A program made the position numbers and the translations under genes. From Xestospongia bergquistia (taxonomy: Eukaryota; Porifera; Demospongiae; Haplosclerida; Petrosiidae): a stretch of 64,000 nt of DNA. The notes under the pieces were generated by a model. That model did no database searches. It was not told the origin of the DNA and worked only from the letters and a program-made list of their open reading frames with translations. This document shows positions 23,561-35,735 of the stretch, piece after piece. The stretch spans positions 3,048,001 through 3,112,000 of the forward strand of contig OZ014413.1 in NCBI GenBank assembly GCA_963965975.1, read 5' to 3'. Position 1 is the stretch's first letter. Every line of letters starts with the position of its first letter.

Positions 23561-26400
23561 TAAGGGGTCATTCAGAGATGCATTGTGTTTGACGTATTGA
23601 TGGAGACTCTTACATCTGCCTTCATTTCTGTAGTAAAGAATTTACTATAGAACACTCACTCAGCCATTGATGACAGCCCAAAAAACCCTCTAGCTGCCCC
23701 ATCCGAGGGATCTCCATCTTGCAGTTTGCAGATCTTTTAGTCATTGCTTTGCCAGAGATTTATTGAAACGGTGGTTCTACCACATCATGGTAGACATCTG
23801 ATAAGAAGTGACCATTTGATCCATTATATTTGTGATGATTAGAGACATTGTCTTAACCTATAACTAAGTCATTATAATGAAGGGATTGTCATAAAAAAAT
23901 ATTGCAAAGAATTGAAAGGTTTTGATCAGTTTAAGTGAGATATTTATTTTTTTCTGCCAGTACAATTCAATGGCCAATCTGGGTACTGCTAACCCCTTGC
24001 CTGAAAAATATTAATAAATACTTCACACCCAATTACAATCTTGTAAGGGTGGTTCTATGTTAATAGTAGTGTTGTTTTAGTTTAGCTTTTTATAATTTTA
24101 GTTAGTTATATAGTTAGTTTTTCTGTAAGAGGATTAATTTTAGTTAGTTATAGTTAAATTTAATAAATGTATTATTAGACTAAAGGTATTGTTTGTTTGT
24201 TTTAAGAAGTATTTCATACTCTAAGTTTGTATCTGCCAATTGGTTCTTCTACCACTTGATGCATACTCAACTTTGGAAAAAAATCTTGTCGATGAGGCAG
24301 GTATAATGAGAATATCCTGAACCATATGTGCTAAAGTTGCATATAACTTTTCATTTTTTACCCAAAAATCTAATTAGGTAGTTGTCATCTGCTCACTTGC
24401 ATAGTAGTAACAGCACTATCATTATTGTCTTCCTTTTCTACCCTATTATACACCCAAGGTGAAAGATATACATGTGGTCTTACTGATCCTTGTTGCTTCC
24501 CTATATATGGATGTATTGAATAGTGCCATCTTTAGTTATCCGTTAACTTATCACTTACAAGTTATCATCTCATACCTTAGTTTATCTTTGTGCAGTTCTG
24601 ACAGTTATTTATTGAGTACAGGTATCTGTTGTTTTAGTTCAATACTAGTTAGTTATAGTTAGTTTTTGCCATTATTGCATTAATTTTAGTTAGTTTAAGT
24701 TAGTTTTCTTGGTTTCAAAAAATTTATAGTTTGTTTTAGTTAGTTAATTGTCAGATGAAAAAGATTTATCTAGTCATAGTTAGTTAACTAAATGTCAAAT
24801 AGGCTAAACTAAAAAGGTTTTAGTTTTAGTTATAGTTAACTAAAACGACACTAGTTAATAGTATGTTGTTTTATACTTTTAGAAAACCACAGCTGTTTAG
24901 TTGTAAAATTTATTATAGACTCACCTATATACTGAAGTTGTATGTTACTGAATTTGTATAGCTGCATCCTAATTATCCTGTTTTAATTTATAAGCAACTC
25001 AAATGACCATGGATTGGTTGATTACTGATCTATTGGCCATTTTAGTTGCATATAATAATAATAATAATAGTAATAATAATAATACTGGATAAGATGCTGG
25101 AATTTTGTAACCATCACACTGCTGTTATTGCTAAATCTACCTATAACTGTCATATTTAATGACGATTGTCTTATTAGTAATAGATAATGCTACAGGCTCT
25201 GTCACTATATTGTGTTGTAGTTTTGCTGTGTTTTTGTGTGCAAGGGCTATCACATTAGTATTATGCACTTTCCGGTAGCTTTGCTGTGTTTATGTGTGTA
25301 AAAGCTCTTACTATATTTATTCTTGGGTGGTAGCTTTTCTGTGTTTCTGTGTGAGGGCTGTCTTTACATATTTTTAATATATGCACTGATAAATTAAAAG
25401 TGAACATCATGCCCTGTAAATTTGTAGTGAAATGTTTGTCACAAGTTTTATTACTTTTCTGCAGTGAAAATCACTACTCTTAGGTTAGCCTCACTATTTC
25501 ATAGAAGTAATTATCACTAATAAATCAGCGTAACTTTGGAGGTCTAATAAAGTGATAACTTGAAACAAAGACATCATGTGCCCAATAAGTTCATCTCATT
25601 TGATCAGTTGGTTAGTTGAATTGTTAAATCAGCTATCAACTATCAGGAATTTTCGTTTGCATGAAAATTTTTGCAAACATGAAGTAAACAATTGTACATC
25701 CTTTAGGATAATGGAGATTACATGTGAAAGATCCAGAATATTTTCTTCTTGAATATTGGATACATAAGAAGACAAACTGTGCACAGTTTCATCAACACAA
25801 TATAAGCTCATTAAAGATTTATGATTAATACAGTTTTAAAACTAATTGTATATTTAATCTAATTCAATATAAATAAAGACAACTAGAATCAATGCCTGAA
25901 TGAAATATTTAATTTGTAGTTTATTACACAATAATTGAAGAAATAAGCTATAGTGGATACTATTTTAACTGAAATATTAAAAATATTTGGCAATTAACTA
26001 TGAAGACTACTTTTAGGGTGTCTATATATATATATATTGAATTAAACTAGTTTGGTTTTATAGTAACCAAGTATTAGGTTTACATTAGTTAATCAAACTA
26101 TTGTAATCACATGCTATTTGATAAATTCAACATGGCTGCCTTAAATGACTGATTATCCAGTAATTAGCTGTGATATGTACATCAGTAAAATCAAGTAGTT
26201 AACAAAAATAATATATCAAGAGATAAAAGCAATAAATAAGACCATCATCATCACAAAAGTGTATTTATTTTTCAGGAAAACATGTCATAAATAAAACAGA
26301 CCTGTTAACCATAACCATTACAAAATATAAAAGATACATATATGATATTTTATACTGCATATTAAAAACTATATTACATAAAATATATGTAAATCAATCT
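23561..26400. other. Gene-poor, low-complexity region
   Basis: No supported gene. Blocks of degenerate TTAGTTAG repeats lie at about 24,075-24,160 and 24,590-24,860. A TAA-rich run is at 25,048-25,085. A weak minisatellite with GTGTAAGGGCTAT-like cores is at 25,195-25,365. From about 25,990 the sequence matches 38,600 onward, the standard upstream flank of the ABHD copies. Confidence 0.6.
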
Positions 26401-26436
26401 TTTTCTTACCATGTCTCTCCAGTGCATATACAAGAA

Positions 26437-26450
26437 GGAAGTGATGTCAC
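26437..26450 (+). promoter_or_regulatory. ETS/CRE-like composite site upstream of ABHD copy 2
   Basis: GGAAGTGATGTCAC combines an ETS core (GGAAGT) with a CRE/ATF-like TGATGTCA, 127 bp before the copy 2 ATG. The same site is found before copies 4, 6 and 7. Confidence 0.45.
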
Positions 26451-27867
26451 AGGATATAGTTATATAGCATCCGGTCATCTTTGATGTTAATGTCGTATAA
26501 TATGTAACACTACACAAAGCTTGTTATATAAGTAATGTTTCCGCTTATTAATTTGTAGTTGTAAGCGCTCTATTTTATGTTTTTTATAACTTTTGCTTTT
26601 TTGTAGCAGTGTGCAGTTACAGTCTATTTTATATCTTTAGAAAAGTTAGTAAACCACAAGTGTTTGGTCATGGAGCATTACTGACTTACTTACTTGAAAA
26701 ATGTCCACATTTGCAGCAGAGATATTGGCCCACATGGTGGGCTTTCAATGGACACCTAATGACAGTGGTCAGAATGTTGATACAACAGACACAACATGTG
26801 AAATACAAAAGGTTTGTATTTTTACTTACCAAATGAACTAATAGAATATTTATTTAGGGAAATATTTACAACCTCCGACAATGGAGAACTTGCTTTAGAT
26901 TGGTACAATGCTAGTAGCTGTGCTGATTCACAGCTAAAAGGAGGTGAACCAATTTTGTTAATATTACCAGGATATTTTTGTATGTTAACTCATCATATAT
27001 CTTCTATTATTTATATATAAGTATATATATATATATAAATATATAGCAAATAGTGAAGACAGTTCAATTAAATGGCTTGTACATGATGGTGTAACTCAAA
27101 ACTATCTGCCAGTAGTGATGAACTACAGAGGTTGTGGGGGTGTGCTATTAAAGGTATTTTCTAATGATATTTTTACTATTGTTTTTTGAATTATATATTT
27201 TTTTCCTGTTTCCTAGTAGACTTTTAAAACTTATTCATAGTTGTTGTCCACATGTTCCAATTGTTGCAGTAGGTGTATCTTTTGGAGGGTATGTAAATAT
27301 AACATCATAAATTTGCTATCATTATGATGTATATAATACCTTCCTTTTTAGTATGATACTGGTACAACATTTAGTTAAAACTCAAGAACATTGTGGTCTA
27401 CTTGCTGCAGTGACATATTCATCACCATGGAATCATTGTAATCTTCTGTCCTGCTTAGAAAAGTCATTATTAAATTATTTCATCTATGACCGATATTTAA
27501 CTACCAATATTATTAAATATATATAAATGTAAGTGCTAGATAAAAAAATTACATGTCTGAAGTCAATTATTAGTAGCTTTTGAATCAATCTATGGTCCTT
27601 TTCATTGCATGATATGATTCTGATATGTACAGTAAACACAACATTGTTCTTGTTTCTAATATATTTATGACAGGTCATTTAATTGAATGTCAGATTTAAA
27701 GCATTCTATGTAATCTTTCATTAGACAATGGCCACATTTCCTTTTTACACAATGTGTACTAATTTATTTGTATGTTTGCTTTAAAGGAAGGGTAGGGCAT
27801 CTGTTGCTTTTCCTTAATATTGAAATCTGCTATGTACTACAAGAGTTAAACTATTTGGAGGTTTTAA

Positions 27868-27915
<48 letters not shown>

Positions 27916-28420
27916 AGCAGATATGCTAACTTTTGCCAGTATATTTAGGTATTTATTTTTTCCTAATAATTTGGGAAGTCTTGCTGCAAGTGGTAAGGTT
28001 GACATTAATGTTTGCAAACATATAATTGAAAAAACACGTAATGTAAGTTTTGTATATAAATTTTATATATATAGCTTTTACTTTATAACTACTATTGCTA
28101 GAAATGATATTACTAGCTAGAATGTTCTCTTCCTTACATAGCCTGCTGACTTACATTTTGAAACATCTTAGTTAGCACTAATCAGATATTCATACCAGTA
28201 CATGAATTTACCTTCTTAGTGTCTTAAGACTGACCAAACTAAGAGGCCTTCATTAGTTCTTATAACAACCCAATTGTATAGGATTAGATTAGTCACGCTA
28301 TTTTCATATTACCTATGACCAGCAAATAATAGGTATCTTCATTCTAAAGGTATAAAATCTAGTGATATTAATTATATAGATTCATTTTTCTTGTGGTCCT
28401 AAAGATGTCTTTATTCCTTA

Positions 28421-28529
28421 TGTAACACATGGGTTATCACGTGACAGTGACGGAAGATCAAGGCTGTTCATGGTGTGTTGTTTTAATAAAAGAAGTTGTT
28501 AATTCGTTGACTCTCTCGCACTTGTTACA
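28421..28529 (+). repeat. Left LTR (109 bp)
   Basis: TG...CA ends, 109 bp, about 94-95% identical to the right LTR by eye. Unusually short for a Ty3/Gypsy LTR. Confidence 0.92.
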
Positions 28530-28567
28530 TTGGCGCAGTGGGTAAACTACTAGTTTCTCAGAACACT

Positions 28568-29389
28568 ATGGCAGTTGCTAAACCGGTTATACTTCCTGAC
28601 ACATTTAACGATGATTGGAATTGGGACGATTGGGCTACCCATTTTGACAACTGCTCCGAGATAAATGGTTGGGATGCCACGGCAAAGCTCAAATTCTTAA
28701 AGGTTAGACTAACAGGGCGAGCACAGTCGGTTTTCCAGCGTTTACCTGATGATCAGAAAGATACTTTCGCTCACGCTACCACGGCTTTACAGAAATGGTT
28801 CGAACCCGTCTCTAAACAGCAACTGTATGCTATAGAATTATCAACAAGGAGGAAACGGCCCACAGAGAGTTGGGCAGACCTGGCCGACTATTTGAGGAAG
28901 TTGGCTTCAAAAGCATACCCTGATCTTGCCCGAGAAGGCACCGACCAACTAGCTCTCACACATTACTTGATGAGTCTTACTGATGTTCAGACGGATCTGC
29001 ATGTCAAGCAACGCTCCCCTGGGACGTTAGAAGAAGCTGTGAGTTTCATGTTACAAGTAGAAGCATCTATGTCTACAGCCAGGATTGCAAGCATGGCCGT
29101 GGCCAATTGCACTACACAGGAAGAGAACTCCCAACAGCTTGTCCCGGACAGTTCACAGAATGACAAGCTTCTAGCCCTGGTTCAGAAGAATGACAAGCTT
29201 CTAGCCCTGGTTCAGAAGTTAGACCAGAGGCTAGGTACCCTTGAAAACCACCTTCCATCGACAAGACCACCCAGAGGACCCAGGCCGCCACGTCGGCAAC
29301 CAACCGAAGTCGTGTCTTTCAAGTGTAAGCAAGTGGGTCACTATGCTCGGGGCTGTGCATCATTCTCTGCTAATCAATCGGGAAACTAG
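28568..29389 (+). CDS. Gag of the LTR element (273 aa)
   Basis: Open from the ATG at 28,568 (MAVAKPVILPD). It has a retrotransposon capsid-type region, WATHFDNCSEINGWD early on and, further in, KSWADL-like and RSPGTLEEAVSF stretches. A ten-residue unit NDKLLALVQK is present twice in a row. The C-terminal zinc knuckle reads SFKCKQVGHYARGC, where the first Cys of CX2CX4HX4C is Ser, so nucleic-acid binding is probably impaired. The start is placed 38 bp after the LTR, over the primer-binding region. Confidence 0.8.
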   Translation: MAVAKPVILPDTFNDDWNWDDWATHFDNCSEINGWDATAKLKFLKVRLTGRAQSVFQRLPDDQKDTFAHATTALQKWFEPVSKQQLYAIELSTRRKRPTESWADLADYLRKLASKAYPDLAREGTDQLALTHYLMSLTDVQTDLHVKQRSPGTLEEAVSFMLQVEASMSTARIASMAVANCTTQEENSQQLVPDSSQNDKLLALVQKNDKLLALVQKLDQRLGTLENHLPSTRPPRGPRPPRRQPTEVVSFKCKQVGHYARGCASFSANQSGN

Positions 29390-29499
29390 CGACCCTCAGT
29401 GGATCGGGTCATCTACTTGAGGGTATATATCATGAGACCCATGTTTCAGGTAATCATAGTACTACTATTAAAATATCTCCAATTAATGCCACTGATACT

Positions 29500-29814
29500 T
29501 TGACTGTAGAGGTGCAACTTTTTGGTCATACATTTTCGTTTCTTGTAAATACAGGAGCTGCTGTATCACTCATACGAGTCAGTACTAGGAAGCAGTGTGT
29601 CCCTGATTCACAGATTCTCGAACCCTCCACTCAACGTCTGGTCAGTGTTACAGGAGCACCTCTCCAAGTAGCAGGTACCACAACAATTGTGTTGAACGTT
29701 CAGGGCATGTCTTTAGAAGCCAAGGTTTTGATTGTTGAGGGCCTTACCAAAGATGGGATTTTGGGCCTAGATTTTCTCCAGTTTCATAAATGTAGCATCA
29801 ACCTCCACAAGTGA
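29500..29814 (+). pseudogene. Retroelement aspartic protease fragment, catalytic Asp lost
   Basis: A retropepsin-like domain with FLVNTGAAVSLI where the family has DTGA, and the flap/second motif ILGLDFL. The catalytic aspartate is Asn, so this copy is expected to be inactive. Stops separate it from gag and from the following pol region. Confidence 0.75.
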
Positions 29815-29946
29815 TGTCTTTATTTTTCAGGGGTGTGAGTACAAATACCACTGTCATCTCCCATATCATGTTCCACTGGGGATGTTTCTGTTTCTGCTAT
29901 AGCAGCCATCACCACCAGTATACCCGCACATTGTGAACAAGAAATT

Positions 29947-32900
29947 TTGGTAGAGACAAACTCAGCGGTTGACGGTACATGGTTAATGGAACACAACTTA
30001 CAGAGCTGCAATTGCAGTGGTCTTCAGGTCGCCCGATCTTTAGTTCAAGGTGGTGACACATATATGGTTGCTTCCGTCCTCAATTTGAGTGACCAACCAA
30101 TAACCTTACGTAAGGGTTCTAAGGTTGCTGTACTTCATAGTGTGGAAAAGGATGACATCTATGACTCACCCGTCTCAAATCCCAAAGACACCACTAATTT
30201 GAAACCCCAGTTATTATGGGAGATGGTTTTGAAGGCTGAAGGACTATCTAAAAAGGAGCGCACTTCTTTGTACGATTTGATTCTCTCCTATGAAGACATT
30301 TTTGCAACCACTCCTAATGAGTTAGGCAGGACCACTCTTATACAACACTCGATTGATACCGGCACTGCCAAACCAATACGACAGCAACCCCGCCGACTAC
30401 CACCTCACTACTGGCAAAAATCGCAAGCTTTGATCAAGGATATGCTTCAACGAGATATCATTCAAACATCTAGTAGCCCTTGGGCATCTCCTATTGTTTT
30501 GGTCAAAAAGCAAGATGGCTCCTTTCGATTTTGTATTGACTTCCGGAAGGTAAATCATATCACAAAAAAAGATGCATACCCTTTGCCTCGTGTGGATGAC
30601 ACACTGGATACTCTCTCAGGCTCCAAATGGTTCACTACCCTAGACCTTCTGAGTGGATATTGGCAAGTACAAATGAACAAACCTGATCAAGAGAAGACAG
30701 CCTTCACCACTCAAGAAGGGCTGTTTGAGTTTCGGCTAATGCCATTCGGGTTGTCAAATGCCCCGCAACATTCCAACGACTTATGGATTTAGTTCTTGCA
30801 GGTTTGCAGTGGTCACATTGTTTGGTTTATATCGATGACATTATTGTCTTTGGGAAGACTTTCCAAGAACATCTTTCCAATCTACAGATGGTTTTTGAAT
30901 TGATACGTCAAGCAGGTCTTAAAATTAAACCCAGCAAGTGTGACCTTTTAAAGAAAGAGGTACAATTCCTTGGTCATATCGTTTCAGAAAAGGGGATTGC
31001 AGCTGATCCAATGAAATCAGAAAAGATTTTCAACTGGCCACTTCCACGCACCCGTTGCCAAGTTCAGCAATTCCTTGGGCTGGCAAATTATTATCGTCAT
31101 TTTATTTCACATTTTGCTACCATCACCAAACCCCTTCATTATTTAACTGAAAAGAATGTCTCTTTTAAGTGGACCACACAATGCCAGACAGCTTTTGACA
31201 CTTTGTGTGAACAGCTGAGTTCTCCACCAGTCCTAGTTTTTCCAGATTTTTCCAAATCTTTTATCTTAGATACAGATGCAAGTGTGGTGGGTCTTTGTGC
31301 AGTGTTATCACAGGTCCAGGATGATGGTGCTGAGCACGTGGTTGCTTATGCTAGTAGGGTATTGACCAAAGAAGAGAGACAGTATAGTGTTACCAGGCGG
31401 GAACTCCTAGCTGTTATTGTATTTCTCGACCATTTCAGACAGTACCTCTTGGGAAAGCCTTTATTACTTAGATCTGATCATGGCTCTCTTCATTGGCTAC
31501 AGAATTTCAAGAACCTCGAAGGCCAGTTAGCACGCTGGTTGGAGAAATTACAGAGTACACTTTTACTATTCAGCATCGACCTGGTACCAAGCATCTCAAT
31601 GCTGATGCCCTCTCTCGCCTCCCAGAGGTTGATTCAGGAGCTCTGACTGACTTAGGTCTTATCAGTGGTGTTATTAGAGAAATTTCAAATGAGCAACTTA
31701 GATCTCTGCAACATGAGGACACAGAATTGAACCCAGTAATTGTCGCCAAAGAGTCAGATGTATGTCCTACTAAGGAGGAAGTTCGATGTCAGAGCCTTAA
31801 AACTCGGAAACAAATACAAATTTGGGACCAGTTGACCCTGCAGGAGGGATTGCTAATGAGGAGATTTCGTGATGCTAACACTGATAGTACCAGGTTACAA
31901 TTAGTGGTTCCTCATTGTCTCAGAGAGAGTATTTTGGAGGAGCTACATGGGGGTATAGTAGGTGGTCATTTAGGTGAAGAGAAAACACTGGGGAGACTTA
32001 AACAAAGATTCTATTGGCCAGGCCATTATCGTGATGTACATCAATGGTGTTGAACGTGTACTTCTTGTGATACTTGAAAGACGGCAACTCCTCACTTCAA
32101 AGCACCTTTGGGAAACATGACCGTTGGAAGCCCCATGCAATTTGTTTCAGTTGATATTGTTGGTCCTTTTCCTGAGAGCCAGGAAGGCAATAAGTACATA
32201 CTTGTAGCTGTTGATCAGTTCACTAAATGGAGCGAAGCGTTCCCTATCCCGAATCAGGAAGCTTCTACTGTCGCTAGTGTGCTCAGTCAAGAATGGTTTT
32301 TTCGTTATTCACCTCCTGAGATTCTACATTCTGACCAGGGTCGTCAATTCGAATCACACCTGATTCAGGAATTGTGCAAAATTTTGCAGATCAAAAAGAC
32401 CCACACCTCCCTATACCATCCCCAAGGTGATGCTACAGCTGAGTGCTTCAATAGAACTCTTCTCTCAATGCTTGCAATTACTGAAAAAAATAATCCTTTT
32501 CAGTGGCAGAAGTTCATTCGACCTGTTTGTATGGCCTACAATTCCAGTATCCACCACTCCACAGGATTTACTCCATTTTTTTAATGTTTGGACGTGAGGC
32601 CAGGCTTCCTGTAGACCTCAAATTTGGAGCGGATACCACCACCACTCTTTCCCCCATTGAATATGTTTGCCAGCTTCAGAGATCTCTAGAGTATGCATAT
32701 GATGTCACTCGATTTCATTTGGGGTATGTCCAGCAACGGAACAAGACTCTATATGATCAAAAAGTCCATGGAAAGCCATTCAAAGTTGGTGACAAAGTAT
32801 GGTTACATACAACAGTTGTTCCTCAATAGAGTCACAAAAAGTTGCATCATCCATGGATTGGAACCGTACATTGTAGTGGAAAACTTGTCCGATGTAAACT

Positions 32901-33043
32901 ATCGTATTAAATCAGAGACTGATCCAGAGAAATTTCACATCGTTCATTTTGATCGATTGAAACCATGCATACCCAACACTCGTTTTCAACCACCTCCTGG
33001 CTTAGAACCGATTAGTACCAGACCCCCCCCACAATATTGGTGA
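29947..33043 (+). pseudogene. Pol (RT, RNase H, integrase) with frame breaks
   Basis: Reverse transcriptase shows SPIVLVKKQDGSFRFCIDFR, LDLLSGYWQV, FRLMPFGLSNAP and, after a one-base shift near 30,770, the intact catalytic YIDD. RNase H follows (DTDAS and SRRELLAV-type motifs). A second shift lies near 31,550, before HRPGTKHLNADALSRLP. The integrase zinc region at 32,040-32,095 carries two in-frame stops. The core has an Asp in VDIVGP, the second Asp in HSDQG and a Glu in TAECFNR. Further shifts occur near 32,580 and 32,825. The tail ends before the polypurine tract. Confidence 0.82.
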
Positions 33044-33281
33044 TGGTGCTATTCTTCTTGAAGATGATGAAGAAATTGAACCTCCTGCTGATCACGCCCC
33101 TCATTATCCACGCCGGGATCGACGTGAACCGGCTCGACTACACCCTTATGTGAGATATTTTAAACTCTACCCTTTACTTACTTATATATTCTATCTTATC
33201 TTATATAATTTTTGGTACTTACTGTACTTTTTGTTTTGTTTTTTTGTTTTACTTTTTGTTTTTTTTTTGAGGGGGGGGTGG

Positions 33282-33390
33282 TGTAACACGTGGGTTATCA
33301 CGTGACAGTGACGGGAGATCAAAGGTGTTCATGGTGTGTTGTTTTAATAAAAGAAGTTGTTAATTCGTTGACTCTATCACACTTGTTACA
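33282..33390 (+). repeat. Right LTR (109 bp)
   Basis: Mirror of the left LTR, with the polypurine tract directly in front and the target duplicate CTTA directly behind (33,391-33,394). Confidence 0.92.
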
Positions 33391-34049
33391 CTTATATACC
33401 TCCAAAACTTATCCTCAAACTATAACGTTCATACACTTATAAACAATAATGAGATATTAATATTTTACAAACTTTGTGTCTCCTTTGCTACTAGAATACC
33501 ACAATTGCTACCTTTGCATATAATATTGTAGTAATTAAATAATTATTTATCCACTACAAACTGATGTTTCAAAAAACAAAGATTATTATATTTTATTATC
33601 ATAGTGTTCCACAGTCAGAGAGCTTAATGCTATTTCTGCTGTAGCCATGTTTGGATACAATAGCCTAAAGAATACTATGACGAAGCTAAAATTAATGGAA
33701 AGATTCATTTGGTAAAAATACCACTTCTCAGTGTCTCTGCTAATAATGATCCTATAGTGTCTAGAGAATGTAAGTTTAATATGGATTATTATATATACAT
33801 ATTTGTCTATTATGTTTAATAGCTCTGCCAGTTACTGAATTTGAAGTTAATTCTAATACAGCTTTTGTATTACTACTAGACGGAGGTCATATTAGTTTCA
33901 TTAAAGGATTGTTACCTATCAGACAAACTTGGTTGGATGAATTGGTTCAAGAATACCTAGCAGCAATAAGATTGTATCAGAAATAGTCAACCTAGAAAAT
34001 ACATTTTGAATGATTTTATTATAACATTCTTAATTTTATTGCATAATGA

Positions 34050-34300
34050 TTCCTTTATTATCTGATGATGACTCTGAATGTGTTAAGCTATCTTTTGAAA
34101 ATGATTCTAAGTTATCCTCCTCAACATTAGTACCATCAAACTTTGCATTCAATGCAGTAACAATTTCTCCTACTTTAAAGTCTATATAAGAACAACTAAT
34201 GTCTTGACATAAGATACATGATTTCTACTTGCCATCATTGTTTGAACATATGCAACTGAGCTTTCTTCTGATTTATCTTCCTTATGTCCAACTCAGTCGA
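34050..34300 (-). other. Unidentified coding-like fragment on the minus strand
   Basis: Read on the minus strand, two overlapping frames give protein-like text: VAYVQTMMASRNHVSYVKTL, then, after a shift, VGEIVTALNAKFDGTNVEED. It begins where homology to the ABHD 3' flank stops (about 34,048) and ends before the plus-strand hAT relic. Origin unknown; possibly part of another transposon captured with the hAT element. Confidence 0.3.
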
Positions 34301-34329
34301 CAGTAAGAACTGGAGCCATACTTAGCGTT

Positions 34330-35375
34330 ATTCAAAACTACAAAGTATTGGAGGATGAGTTGAATCTTTTAAATCAAAACACAGATACAGGTGAAGCAGC
34401 TTCCAAAGCTTCTGGGTTGCTCATAAATATGGAACAGTTTCACACATACTTTGGATTAAGATTATCATATATGGTGTTTGTTACAACTGAACAACTAGCA
34501 ACTACATTAGAGAGGAAGGATATTACTGCTCAGATGTGTAGCCAAGGCAGCCAGGCCACAATAAAGTTCTTAGAACGGCAATGAGCTTAAGGCAAACTTC
34601 AATTCTTTTTATGATGCCATTGTTGCTGAATCACAAGACTTAACGACTGAACCAAAGAATCCGATGGTTTCCATTCAAAAACGCCATGAGAATTCTTTCG
34701 CCATTTGTATTATGAGGCCATAGATATAACAGCAAATGAAATTTCACGACGATTTGAACAGAAGATTCTTAATGAGATAGAAAATATTTTAATACCGTCT
34801 TGCAATGGCATTCTTACAAACCCATCAAATGAGTTCACTGACATGGGATGTAGATTTTGAGAGATTGATGCAACAGCTTCAATGCTACCGGAACTGGTAA
34901 AAGTTGCGAATAGGGACATTTCAATTACAGTCAAAGAAGTGACTGCTATGAGCACAATATGTGAATTAATGAACAGTACATCAATTGGAAAGGCAATGTT
35001 TTCAAAAATTCATAAATTTCTTTAACTGTTCCCATGACTTATGTTTTAGCTGAGCATACATTTTCAACCTTAAGAAGATTGAAGAACTACTTGCATTCAA
35101 ATATGTCACAAGAGTGTTTGAACAATGTCATCATTTTACATACTCACAAAAATTGCACAAATAAGATAAACTTGGAAGAAATAGCAGAAGAATTTGTAAC
35201 TTTTAATGGTCATAGACTTCATTACTTTGGGCATTTTTTTGATCAGTTATTATCATGTACTTCTGATTATTACCTAATAAACACATTTATAACTGCATGA
35301 AATTAATTTTTTTTACTTCTACATGATTTAAATTTCCACCCCCCACCCCAACTTTTGAATCATTCCTACCCCTAT
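34330..35375 (+). mobile_element. hAT-family transposase relic
   Basis: The plus strand encodes pieces typical of hAT transposases of the zinc-finger-MYM/TTF type: FHTYFGLRLSYMVFVTTEQ (34,348-34,584), then, after breaks, the C-terminal dimerisation segment VLAEHTFSTLRRLKNYLHSN (35,034-35,300). The right end carries the inverted repeat, whose reverse complement is CATAGGGGTAGGAA. It is followed by ATCAACAG, which is continuous in the equivalent flank of another copy (about 38,852). The left end is missing, so the element is a truncated relic. It is the longest member of the family also found at 908 and 42,783. Confidence 0.78.
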
Positions 35376-35735
35376 GATCAACAGACAAAAAAAAAGACCA
35401 TCATCATCACAACAATGTATTATATTTATTCTTTAGGAAAACACGTTATAATTAAAATAGACCTGTTAGATGCTTATATATATCACCATTACAAACATAA
35501 GAGATACATATATGATATTTTATACTACATATTTAAAACTATATTGCACAAAAAGATGTAAATCTTTTTCTTCCCATGTCTACTCACTTTCTCCAGTGTT
35601 AAAGCGTATATACGTAAAAGAATGTGATGTCGCAGGATATAGTTTATATTAGCATCCGGTTATATTTCTCGTATAAATGTAACAGTACACAGAGCTGGCA
35701 ATTATTTCCGCTTGTTGTTGTAAGCGCATTATGTA

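Larger units (their letters stand above)
28421..33390 (+). mobile_element. Ty3/Gypsy LTR retrotransposon in ABHD copy 2 intron
   Basis: Two 109-bp LTRs (28,421-28,529 and 33,282-33,390) begin TGTAACA and end TGTTACA and differ at about 6 positions. A primer binding site TGGCGCAGTGGGTA follows the left LTR (28,531). A polypurine tract GAGGGGGGGGTGG (33,269-33,281) precedes the right one. The target duplication is CTTA; ABHD copy 3 has the single-CTTA empty site at about 37,672. Domain order is gag, protease, reverse transcriptase, RNase H, integrase, the Ty3/Gypsy order. Several shifts and stops make it non-autonomous. The coding region is more GC-rich than its surroundings. Confidence 0.93.
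26577..33986 (+). pseudogene. ABHD1/ABHD3-family hydrolase, copy 2 (pseudogene split by LTR element)
   Basis: Homologous to the intact ABHD copies but broken many times. One T is missing in the anchor codons of exon 1, giving an early TAG. Exon 4 lost about 45 bp out of frame, including the YCANPDD region, so it reads into TAG. Exon 5 has TAA in place of a Glu codon near its end. The exon 6 acceptor AG is mutated (CCTAATAAT for TCTAGTAAT). Exon 7 has a one-base deletion after AATAGCCTAAAG. Exons 1-6 lie at 26,577-28,041 and exons 7-8 at about 33,608-33,986. A 4.97-kb retrotransposon sits in intron 6. Exon 8 is itself open but reads GGHISF at the catalytic histidine. Confidence 0.88.

Noticed and set aside
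24459..24662. 67-codon frame with hydrophobic start
   Set aside because: Falls between TTAGTTAG repeat blocks; composition suggests chance in low-complexity DNA.
26609..26836. Start of ABHD copy 2 at a GTG inside exon 1
   Set aside because: The equivalent ATG is at 26,577 and a one-base deletion breaks the frame; the internal GTG is not a plausible animal start, so the copy is a pseudogene.
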